From positions 10,475,001 through 10,539,000 of the forward strand of contig NC_079875.1 in the NCBI RefSeq assembly GCF_029227915.1: DNA of 64,000 nt, in the 5' to 3' direction. Below are positions 37,101 to 49,200 of the stretch, one piece after another. The first letter of the stretch is position 1. Every line of letters begins with the position of its first letter. This stretch comes from Hydractinia symbiolongicarpus (taxonomy: Eukaryota > Cnidaria > Hydrozoa > Anthoathecata > Hydractiniidae). A model generated the notes under the pieces. That model had not been told where the DNA came from. It saw only the letters and a program-made list of their open reading frames with translations, and ran no database searches. The position numbers were made by a program, and so were the translations under genes.

Positions 37101-40100
37101 TTGTAAAATCTAAGTCATAACGAAACTCCCACTGGCAGTTATTAAATAATCTTTCCTCACAAAGTAACTTTCGTCATGTAAATTGTAAAATATCTTTTCG
37201 AAATGTGAAAACTCAATTTTTGATCTATATTTCTGCAACATTTCCTCTCCACTCTCAGTAGATTCAATGATAGCTGATAAAATCAGTGGTAAATCCTCTC
37301 AACATATAACATGAAATATCTCATCTTAAAATAAACATTTTGAACTACACCAAATCAGAATTGAACCCCCGTACCTTGAACCTCCACTGACTCTATTTTC
37401 TATTCACTCGTTACTGCTGTCACTCGATAACTCGAAATGTTTTTTCCCCTTAAGATTCGAGTTATCATGAATAATTTGCAGCCTCTTTTCTGGCTGTCGT
37501 TTTAAAGACTTGTTTTTATCCGACTGCGTTTTGCGGTAAAAAGAAAATTCTGGTGGAAATGAGTCTTAACAAACATAGATGTTACGGATGTAGTCAGAAT
37601 AATTCTTTAAAAATAGAACATTCTTAAGATTTTCGAAAATTCATTTTTTCGTATACAGTTTAACAGACCTAGTATATAAAGCGAAAGTGAAAAAACAAAC
37701 ATACCGCGTTTACTATTTACAATTATTCTGCAATTTCCAATCTCGCTCTCTCTGCCATAATAAAAACACAAATTATCTTCTCATTAGAAAGTTCTCATAC
37801 GGCTTTACAAAAAAAATTAAAAAAATCACATAACCCGAGCAATATAATGCTTAATAAAACACTTTTTTATCGATACTGCGTTTTTATTTTAATTGTATGT
37901 TAAAAAAGAAAAGATATTTCTTTGTAATCAGCTACCCTGATCGACAATTAAGAAAGCCATTATTTCGTCGTTGCTAAGTTACAATGAAACTATTATTAAA
38001 AATGGCGTAATAGCTATGAGAAGTGGTGTTGCGATAAAACCACATTTAAAAAGCGTCCACAAACGTTAGAAACGTTCACTAAGAAATGTTCCAGGCAAAT
38101 TAATTGACTTCTCCACAAAGAGTCATGAAATCTAAAGCTGTTCTGAATCTTTATACACAGTATCTTGGGTATATAAATATTTAGGGATCCGTAGCTCAGT
38201 CAGAGGTCGTGGATTCGCTCTTTACATGCGTTTTCTATTTAGGCATAAATTTCTATAGCTTAAATGGGGCGTCAAGGCACTCCAGAGCGGCTTATATAGC
38301 TTATATATCCGCTTAAAATTCACATGGTATACGTTAGTAAAGCTAACCACATAAAATGTAGCTAGCTCACTACAACTATTTTTATGGAGCAGAGAAATGT
38401 TGCTTCATTAGGTTGTAACGTTATGGACAAATATATCATACGCTTTATTCATCAACGTTAATGGCAAGAAAGATTGTAAATATTTGTCAGTCCAAAGATA
38501 TTAATACTAGTGTATAAAATAGCTAAGATAAAGGTTAATTTACACTTTGCAGTTCCAGAAATTGCAAAATTTACACTAGCAATTAATTTGAGACCAGCAT
38601 ATTTACTTGCATTTGAAATTACAATTAAAAAAAATTATCATTTTTGCTCTTTGTAACGCAACACGTTTTGAATCAAAACAAATTAAATTGGCAGCTTCTT
38701 AATGCTTGATTCAATTTGGTGTTACACTTCCGTTTGATTAACCGTTGTTGTTTTAAAATGGAAGCTAGATTATGGCTTTGATTTCTAAAATGTAATAATG
38801 CATCATCTTATGTTTACTAACACTTTTTCGTCATAAACAGATTAATTTTTACGTACTATGGCGACGAAATAACAGTGAATGTTTGAGTTTCTTTTCTTTC
38901 AGTCAACAACTAAATCGAAGATAAATCACAAGACTGTCTGCATGACATTATTCCGGTTTAAGTTTCGGCTAAAAAATTATTGATTTATACACACAATATT
39001 TTAAATGCCATATTTCTTTTCTGCCAAGCTTAGAAAATTGCAAAATAAATCCGTTTGCGTCAGCAAGTCCGTCAGAGATTTATTTCGGATGGCGTTTATG
39101 GGTGGGCTGTGTAAGGTGTTAATGGATAAGGAAAGCTTCGGAATTATCAATTACAATCCATTGCAAGTTATTTGCGATTTTTTAAAGCAAAATTTAACTT
39201 CTTATCACTTTGTCACTATGAGGAATAGAAACTTTACTTACCACAGGTTAAATCAAATTCTATAAAGCAATTAAGATGGATGAAAAGATTATGAAACTAG
39301 CAACTCTAGCCATTCTTTTTTGCCGATTTGGCAAGTTCAAAAGTTCGCCAAATCTGTGAGGTGACTACCCAACAATTGAATTCACTAATGTGTATGTATA
39401 AGGACTAGGGTTATTGTCATTACGAATAATGACCAGATAATATGCATAATTCAAAAATTTATCACAATCCCCGAATCATATACCACATCTATATGTAATT
39501 CTGTTTTGGCACAAGACGATAGTTAAAATTTTGAATATATTGAGAAGCTCTCTTGTTTTGAGAATCAAATCTGAATTTCATCAAACGATGTTGTGATACT
39601 TTTACAAGTTAGAAATAGGTGGGACAAACTTGCGTTAAGACCCCAAATCTGCGAAAGACACAAATAACTTTTCAACTAAATCAACCAAATGCCACTTTTT
39701 ATGTTGCTAGATACTGGATTTAGCCTCATCGCTTTCCGTATTCTATTTTACTTTCGCTGGATTTGTTTGTTTCAGACGAGTCCCTTCACTTTTGTCAAGT
39801 ATAAGCAAATAACAACAAAATATACAGGATTTAATCATACTTACAAATCAACGTTGAATACGATGGCAACTTGAGTGCAAAATTATTTTGAATCGAAATT
39901 AAGTTTCTGTGTGTTCGTAGCTAAATAGAATTTTCTTTGACACTCATAAAAACATCGATCTTAATACACTGAAGCATTTCATTAGATTTCTCCTTGTGAG
40001 TAAAAAAGTTTATTGAATCTTATCAAACATGGCTGTTAATTAAGCAAAGTGAATTACGTAACGATTCTTATGTATTATTATTATTCTCATATAATTGTAT

Positions 40101-42904
40101 CTATGAATATTATAAATTAAACAAACACCTAAATAATAGCCTTCTTTTATCAGCGGGTTGAGTTTTTGTTATTAAATATTTTTTAAAAAACAACAAAGAT
40201 AATAGCTATAACAACCCATTGTTTTATTTTGTATTATTTTTGATTACTCATTAAACGTATTTGACTTAAGCCATGTGTCATAAAATTGGTTATGTTTACT
40301 GATAGTAAGCCATTTTTTATATTATAACTTAAATCTTCTGTATTTCCTCAATGAGACAAAAGACAAAAATGGCATTACCAAGTCATCCCTTTCTTTATTT
40401 TCAAAATGCTTGTCTTTTTCGAGCAGATTTTCACTCGTGTAACCATGCCACGAAATGGAAACTCCTAGCAACTAGATTTCAACTTCACTACTATTGAATA
40501 ACTAAAACAGGCGTGTAGATGGACATTGAAAATCTTGTCATTTCTGTTCACCATATTTGGTCCAAAAAGTATCAGTTAGTGTATAACTACATTTTTAAAA
40601 CCTCAATCGATCTGTATTCCACTTCAGTTATTTTGACAGAAGTAAAGTTTCACTACCGGTTTAAAGGCCTTAAGACAAACAGAGCAAAGTTAAGCTCTGG
40701 TAAAATTAATAATATCGCGCAAGTGTATTACTCGAATGGTTGGCGTAAAACAAGTTAGGGTTTAAATTTTGTGAGTACAACATAAAAAAGCTAAGGAGAG
40801 TTGTTGTTGTCCTGAAACCTTCTTTTATCGGCATTTTCTAACTGAAACAAGTTCATTAAATTGTTTTTTTTTTCAGTTCACTTTAAAAGCAGTAGCTGAT
40901 GCTCTTGGAAATATTGCGGCAGTCACATTAGGATTTTCAGGTTACAAAAGTTGATATCATCAATTTGTACTACTGCGAACAAAGTTAAGGTGGACGATCA
41001 CTGTGATGGGAACATGCACATTTGAATCAATTAGCACTTTCAGTTTCGAATGAGTGAATGGCCTAAACAGCTACCCAAATGTTTCGGTCGCCTAACTTGT
41101 TTGCCCTGCATTACAGAGATCAGTTTGAGAAAAATACAATAACCTTCGTGTCCAACTTCACCCATTGCTATTTTATATTGCTACCGAACTTCTTTAGATT
41201 TGACATAACATTATTGTTAAAAGAAAAGAAATTTTGTTTTTGTATAAACCTTGGAGTTCATTACCAAAACGATATTGAGCACATAGTAACAGGTTGCCAG
41301 ATGTATACCAATATATCATTGAAAGTTTGAAGCTATTACTGCTGTTTTTATATGACCCTTGTGAATTTATAGGTATCTTTACTTCAAACAATTACGCCGT
41401 TTTCTTCACCATCGGCAGCAAAAAACCTATTGTTTTATACCAGGTCAACCTCCAATGATATTATTATTATTGAACATACAACTAAAAAATTCTCAAACAT
41501 GATTGGCAAAGAGATGATACAATAATATCGTGTTTTGTATGTAAAATATGACCGCCAAAATATTTTCGGGTACTAAGAGAATTAATCAACATATTTTTTT
41601 AAAAAAAATATTTGGATTTTGAAAATGATTTCTAATTTTATAAAAACATAAAAAAATTGTATTTAGAATTGCTAAAGTGCATTAATATTTGACCTTGTTC
41701 TTAGATGAGTAATTAAGTAAATAGAGATAAAAAAGATAGAATGGACCATGCTCATTTCTGTCGATGGGAGTATTCATTGAAGTTGTTTATTGAATTAAAT
41801 CGAGTGTTTCTACTCTTGGCCTTCAAAATAGTAAGGAAGAATTGTGCAATAGTAAAGGTGGTTTGGACAATTACCAAAAGTAAGTCGAAAGTAGGGGTGG
41901 AAGACAATTTCCGAAATGTTAATAGTGGAGGAGGGAGAGGAAGGAAGGTAGAATTTCTTATTATTAATAGCAGGAGAGTGGACTTAAAACATTTAAAAAT
42001 TTTCAAATCAGTGAAAACGACATCTTGAATTGTTTAAACATAACATCATGTTCTTAACGCAAGAAATTGTTATGACACAATAATACAAGCTTGCGTTGCT
42101 TTAATTTGCTATTTTTTATGTCAGACAAATAGGAGTAGGTAAGCAATTTTCATAAAACTGAAATTATTCTGGGTGGTAAAAAATCTTGAATAATAATAGT
42201 AGGTTGGAGAAATTTCTAAAATAATGAGAGAAATCAGTATCGCAGATTTAATAACAATTTGTTATAGCTTGTTCCAAAAAAATGTTTTTTCTGTTGAGGG
42301 AATACATTATAACCGCTAACAGACCAGTTCTTGAAAAGACCCCTTTTTCAGCCAGGGCCACTACTTCATGAATAGAACCTTAACTATTCTAAGTTTTGAA
42401 ATTTCACAAAAGAAGCTGTAACAATATACTTTGCACGAGCATTTCTAAACCCTGGTGTAAAAGTCAAAGTTTGAAAAATGTTCAATTGTTCCGTCCAATA
42501 GATAGTAACCAACATAATGTAAGATTTAAGAAGGGAAGTGGATTGGTGAGCAAATTTTTCTATTGTATTTTCTGTATGTTTATTAAAAAAACAAACAAAC
42601 CAACAAACAAAAAGGTTCCTTTCAAATGCTTACTTATCAAATTCCTTACAATCGAAATTATACTATTAATTTGCTGAAAAGTCAGTCATATTCAACGTTG
42701 TTAAACTAATACATTTTTACTCGCACTTGGTAGCAGTATCATCACCGTAAAAGCGTTCTTATATCCAGTATTTAATTACAGTGTTTCTATTAAAAAAGAA
42801 TCATTTTTTTCATTTATTTTTCCTTTTTTGTAAAAAAATTTCAGCGACAAACGACATGTTTAGAAATGTGTTGAATGGTATATATTTCACAACTCAAGTA
42901 TTAT
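34125..42904. other. intergenic, no convincing gene
   Basis: About 8.8 kb of AT-rich sequence. Items seen: a degenerate ~28-bp tandem motif with TTTTGTAATAAAA at about 35005-35130; a tRNA-like fragment (GTAGCTCAGTCAGAGG...GGATTCG) at about 38187-38215 without a closable cloverleaf; and a lone exon-like segment 40877-40940 (pyrimidine tract, TTTCAG, reading FTLKAVADALGNIAAVTLGF, then CAG|GTTACA) with no partner exons found. Frames at 39005-39265 and 41741-42028 show no family motif. Mariner-like end fragments occur near 36176. Confidence 0.4.
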
Positions 42905-43035
42905 AAATAAATTAATCGTTAAACCGTGGAAATATCAACGGGGTCACCAGTATTTAATTTTGTGCTGTTTCGTGTATCTGTGGCACGACGCTTTTCTCGC
43001 GGACATACAGACAAAATACGGTTATTATGATGGCA
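42905..43035 (+). repeat. single dispersed short repeat
   Basis: This copy runs from 'CGTTAAACCGTGG' to 'CAGACAAAATACGGTTATTATGATGG'. It is one of the family clustered at 27162-27665. It lies about 200 bp upstream of the start of tandem secreted gene 1. Confidence 0.55.
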
Positions 43036-43233
43036 ATATATTAGCTACTTTGATTTGCAGGGTTCCTTTTTTAAAATGATGGTAGTCAAAGCAATGTACA
43101 TGAAATTATTCATGAGATAAGTAACTTTGTTTCAAAGTGCTGAATTGGTTGAAAGAACAAATTTATTTCTCATGATAAATTTAAAACTGTCTCCCTTTTG
43201 ACCATCATTTTTGTCTTGACCCCGGAAAACACG

Positions 43234-46200
43234 ATGATGTTTCAAAGGATTTTAAGTGCTGTTTTAATGGTAAGTTCTTTCTTCTTCTTCTTCTTCTTCT
43301 TCTTCTTTTTCTTCTTCTTCTTCTTCTTCTTCTTCTTCTTCTTCTTCTTCTTCTTCTTCTTCTTCTTCTTCTTCTTCTTCTTCTTCTTCTTCTTCTTCTT
43401 CTTCTTCTTCTTCTTCTTCTTCTTCTTCTTCTTCTTCTTCTTCTTCTTCTTCTTCTTCTTCTTCTTCTTCTTCTTCTTCTTCTTCTTCTTCTTCTTCTTC
43501 TTCTTCTTCTTCTTCTTCTTCTTCTTCTTCTTCTTCTTCTTCTTCTTTTTCTTCTTCTTCTTCTTCTTCTTCTTCTTCTTCATCTTCTTTTTCTTTACCC
43601 ACTATACTTACTTTTTCATTCGACGCCTGTATATTTCTCTGTCTAAATGATTTCTGTCTGATTTAAAATTTTGATTTTGCGTGAAAAGCAATGTACATAC
43701 GCACGCATTCTGGTCGGTAGAAATTACAAATAAAAGACCACACAATCAAGGAATCCATTCGACAAATGGGTAAAATTAATTCCGGTGCTTTTAATTTTTT
43801 TTTTAAATAAAAATTTTGTTAATAGCTATTTTATCCTATCTGGTCCTGTTTTTTATTTACTAAAATGCGTGCGTTTGTGTAAAATTTTGTGAACATTCGA
43901 AAGCCATCTATATTTATTCTGTGGGGTGTTCTACTCTCTTAAATGTTATTTATTTTTCTTGCAGATACACCTGGTTAAGAAAGTGGAGGCATATCGTAAG
44001 TATAAAGGCTGGTTCACACTTCATTTTTATAGTCGCACATAAAAGCAACCATCAAGCTGCAAATGCGAAATGTTTTTAGCATACTATAGCATATTATTTT
44101 TAGCATATTATTCACAAACTTGGTAGAAATGTGTGTTCAGTTCATCGAGAACAATAAATGCGATTATTCGTCTATCGGTGTATTTAAAAAATTAAGAATA
44201 GCGACTTTGAGCGACACCACTCTGTTTCGACTGTCCAATATTTATAAAATAGAGAAATTATTGATTATTGCAAAGAAATAGCTAGTCAGGCAAAAAGAAA
44301 TAAAATAAAAAAAGTGAAAAGATTTCATACACATAATTTAAACCAATCAAAAAATTAAACCACCCAGCCACCAAGCACTGGCGTTCTAAATTTAAAACTT
44401 TCAAGTTTTTTTATTGCTAAATATTCAATTTTTTGAAATTGGTCCTTATATGTGACTATCACGCAAATTGAAATTTATCAACCAATTAGGCTTCGTCTTA
44501 AAATATTAGAACGACGTGTGGCATTTTAAAATGAAAACAAAATAAAGATAATATTTTCTTTGTACAATATTATCACGGAATCATTGAAGATCTGTTTATT
44601 ACTAGGTATAATAAACAAAAAGGGCTCAAATGTGCTAAAATAGAGTACAGTAACAGTGGTAAGAAACAAAAATGTCTTGTTTGTTCTGTGTGTTAATTTT
44701 TTTTGCGTTAGTATGTATTACAATCTTCCACTCGTAACAAATAGATTTGTATGTGTTTTCCATTTTTAAACGACTAGAAAAAATGACTTTCAACTCACCC
44801 TAAAACATAAAAATATGACCTATCTAAAATCAAAGGGACCAAGCTGTTTTCTGTACAGCATCGTTGTGTTTCATTTTGCCTTAACGAGCATTTTTAGGAG
44901 TATATTTCTGGCACAAATATTAACAAAGGTATATAGCAAGTAGCTTACCCATCTTACAAAGTATTATTCCAGTTTAAAAAAAAATTAGAAAAGATTTTTC
45001 CAGGGAGTAGTCAACGTCTTTTAAGATTTTTTTAAGAAGTATTTTAGCTACCATTTTTTTTATGTAGGAACTATTGGTAAAATGAAACATACAATGGTGG
45101 ATAAATTATTTACTAAATCCGAAAACACAATAAGATTAAGAAATTCATTGTTCAAATGTTTTCTTGACAAAGATTCTCATAGCAACTTATTTTAAGTTTT
45201 TTGACTTCTAGGTCATCCACATAATTTCTAATGAATTATTGATGAAGAAAAGTTAAAGGAGACACATTTTCTATTTTACTTGCCAACATCACTAGTATAC
45301 ACGTTTCCCAAATTGCATGTTTATAAAATTTTAGAATGTTTTGGCTTTAAGATCATATTCAGCATCATTAAATTGGTGTGTGTATAAATTTTAAACTTAA
45401 TTCGACATGTGAAAATCAAAAGCAGGTTTTTGAGACGAATGTGAGACCTAACATGATTTTTGATAACGCTTACTGGCAGCTGATGCATATAGCGAGAATT
45501 TAACTTATATTCGTAGTAATCGAGGCAAGATACGCATGCTTGAGTAGAACTTCCCACCCATTGCTACTCACAAGTCAATTCTATTAATACCGAAGATAAT
45601 TCCACTTTTAATTTTATTTTTCGAATATCATCCTGACTCTTGAAAAGATTACGTATAACATAAGGCTCGTATTTTCGGTTGAACAAAGTGAATAAGAAAA
45701 TAATAATTCAATCCATGAAAATGCGAAATCCTTGTTTTTATACTTTTACAACTATATAAAACATCTGAACGCATTGTAGACTAGGGTTGTCATAACTGAA
45801 TCGTGTTGTACCAATTTTTGTGAGCACAGGTGTTAAAATTTGCTTCTCAGTATAAGAATTTTTAGTCATAGTGTGAGAGTATCCCTTTCATTTGATGCTA
45901 TAAACCCTTTGTTTGTAGCACAATGTGTGGAAGAAGATGGACTTCCAATTGCTGAAACTTGTGGCCGGGTAAAAGGTTGGAGTACTGCTACATGCGTTAG
46001 ACTTTGCTACCAGAACCAAATGATATACAAGACCAACTTTTTCAATGGAATTTCTTATAATCCAAACGAGTGCAGATGCATGGTAAACATGACGGATATC
46101 ATACCCATAAGTCCAAATGGAACAAAAACATGTTTTTTTGGACCCCATGTTGAAGGTAATGTAAAATTATCAAAAACTCTTTATATATGGTAAATCTCTA

Positions 46201-49200
46201 TAATGGTATTCTATTTAGTTTAAAATTATAGCCAGATTGGTATCATCATTATCAGAATATTTACGACGGGCGAACCTGTGGATATCTTCACTAACGACTA
46301 GTCTCTTCAATAATAGCCGTATTGTGTCTGCCTGTTCGCAAGAAAAATATCCTGAAACGGCCACACAAAATAGCGTGTAATTTAAAGACGGCATCTGATG
46401 GTTTTTTTCACGGGTTATTGACTAGTCTATATTATAATACCTAATTTCCTGTCTCTAAGCGATACGTGTAGCAACGATTTCCCAATCGTTGCTACACGTA
46501 TCGGCAGGCGAATTCCTGTAGATTTTTCTAAAATCTTAAGAATAGTCTCTTTATTAATACCCGTATTCTGTCTACTTGTTCAATAATGTCGCGCCGCACC
46601 GTCATTATTGCTTCCTCTCAATACCTGATGTGATCTAATTTTGTTATGGCTTTGTGCGAGTAGTAATTACACCAATCACAAAGCTACATTTTTTCGACCA
46701 CCCTTATCCCACAAAATGAAATTTCGGAGTGATGCTTTTAGCTGGACGGAGATAGTGACGGGCTGTTTTTATTTAACTGGCGTTGGGATTAAGTTTTTTT
46801 TTTAAATTGTACTACGCACTCCACACGAATTTGCAACATGTTATATCTGTACTAAGCGCTTATTCCGGTGTCACTCGCGAATAATTTTTGAACTTCCAAG
46901 GAAACTTATTTAGCAAAACGGCAAAAAACCTGCTGATTGTTTTTGCTACGACTGATTAGAGACAGGTTTTAACCTGACGTATATCGTTCTTTCATAATGG
47001 CTGCACTTACGCACTCAACCTGGCGTTAAACGCGAGGACAATCATTGACTTATTGCTTAACCTGTCGTTTCGACGACGTGTCCCCCGGCTAGGTTTCATC
47101 ATAATAGCTGTATTTTGTCTGCTTGTTCAAAAGTGTAGCTTATATTCCTTCTGATCTTTCCACAATTTTTGAGATACCAGGGGGAGAAGGGTATTATATT
47201 GAAAACGGTGTTGAAAATTGTACATATGACCACAGTAACAGCGCTCATCCAAGTAACTCTCATTATTCCGTGCTAATGAACGGGCAAGGAACAGCGATGA
47301 GGGAAATATGTGCAACAAGCGAATACCGTGAAATTATCCATGGTTTAAGTTTAGTATATATAAGAAGTACATAATTTACCGTCTATGAGCCAAACCAGCC
47401 ACAACCTGGTCGAAAAGATAACTTGCGCCCAAAAAGCTAATAAATTATACCCTGTTAAAAGTCGTATAAATTAACAGAAACTGTTATTTCAAAACTCAAA
47501 TTTGAATAACAGTAATCTTCCTTACTAATACCAAAGAGTAAAAAAATGTCCGTGCCGCGATATTTTAATGTTTTCTTACTTTTAGAATTATCATTAACAC
47601 TTCTTAAAATCCCCGAAGAGCACCGTATTGAAGTGGGGGAAACATTTGAGCCCTTCTTTAGCATGTCGTACACCAATCTCTTTGGCGAGACATATACATA
47701 CTTACACGCTTCATCCCTTCCTCTGGGAGCAAAACACTGTGAGTAAGAATTTTACATTTAAGAATTCTGAAGTTAAGGTGATAGTTTTTTTGCTAATCAT
47801 GTACACCTTAAGCCACATTATATTGCTATAGGGAGTCAATTTTCTAGGATCTACTCCACGAGTTTAACTTAGAAGTGGAGGAATTAACATTGGGTTTTAG
47901 TTTGGGAACGAACGAACGAGTGCTTCCGACACCCTCATAAATGATGTTGATTTTTTTTTTAAATAATTATTTTAAAATACTGAAATTTAGCATTGGCTGT
48001 ACATGAAATAACAAATCCAGTGAACGAGGCAACAAATCTTCGACCTCAAAATGACAGATTTAGTGCTATGATTGATGACTTCGGCATAGTATACTCGTCG
48101 AATTCTGCAATAGGATACATATATTTATTAGACAAAGAAAATCTTACTGAAAATCAGCATCACTACAGAACAACTTTTAAGGTATTTATAAGAATAATTG
48201 TAGTAAGTTTCTAAACAACATTACTCAGTGTACAGAAAGGTTATCATAAAATGTTTATAAAGAGTATAATTTATAAAGATTAGACGTCCGTTAATTTAAA
48301 TACTGCTTAATTCGAACTTTCCGTTATTTCAAACAAATTGCTAAGTCCCTTAAGTTTGCTTTAACAAAAGTTTTAATTTTATTCATTTTTATTGCATCAA
48401 TGGTGGCAAAATCTCTTTCAATTTACCGATTAAATTGACATTTCCAATAAAATGAAGTTTACATCTCCAAGCAAGGAACTTTAAAAGGTTTTTATAAAAA
48501 GTTGAAACAAAGTTGTAATATTAGCATAAAACCTTTAAACTTTTATTAAAATTTTTGTTTTTTCTGAACTTCCGATAATCTGAACATTCGTTAATTCGAA
48601 CCAATAATTTAGTCCCTAGCGTGTTCGAATTAACGGATGTCTACTGTAGTTCCTTTACTCCAGAGAAAACTTCTCAAAGATGGAATAAGGTGAAAAAAAA
48701 TAGAGTAAGATAAACGTAAGGTGATCTCTATCTGTTTATATTCTATAGATTGGCGAACACATTAAAATGGAGTTTTTTATGTGCACTTTTTTCCATGTTT
48801 TTTCCGTAATATTCATAGCTTTTTAGTTGATTTTTTCTTATAATAACTGTAGAAATTAATGTCGCATGCAAATGAATTTGAATATATAAGCTCGTGAAAG
48901 CCCACTTGAAGTGTATATTTCTGTCAGGCTGACGATGCTGTGCAATAGGGCGATGGTAATTTTAGAGCGATAGCAATGTTAACAAAATGTTGTGAACATG
49001 CTGTGACATGGATTAACAGAATTTGGGTAATTAAGCCACGGTCTGTGGAACCAATTGTGCTATTTCGCTTTGAACTTCGTCTTTTTTTAGATATATATTT
49101 TACCACTCTTTAGTATATTTTAATATACTTAGTATATTTTCTTCATTATAAAGACAAAATGGATAGTTTAGTGTCATAGTTACACAAGGACTTTACGCAT

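Noticed and set aside
38187-38215. possible tRNA gene
   Set aside because: A-box-like and TTCG-like text is present, but no acceptor or anticodon stem can be closed. At best it is a tRNA-derived repeat fragment.
41741-42028. 95-aa plus and 84-aa minus overlapping frames
   Set aside because: No start context, splice signals or motif. Both strands are open, as expected for a purine-rich AT stretch.
43198-43650. 150-aa polyPhe frame and opposite polyLys/polyGlu frames
   Set aside because: All are translations of the GAA/TTC array. Only the short 5' part (MMFQRILSAVLM) is real coding, and it ends at a splice donor before the array.
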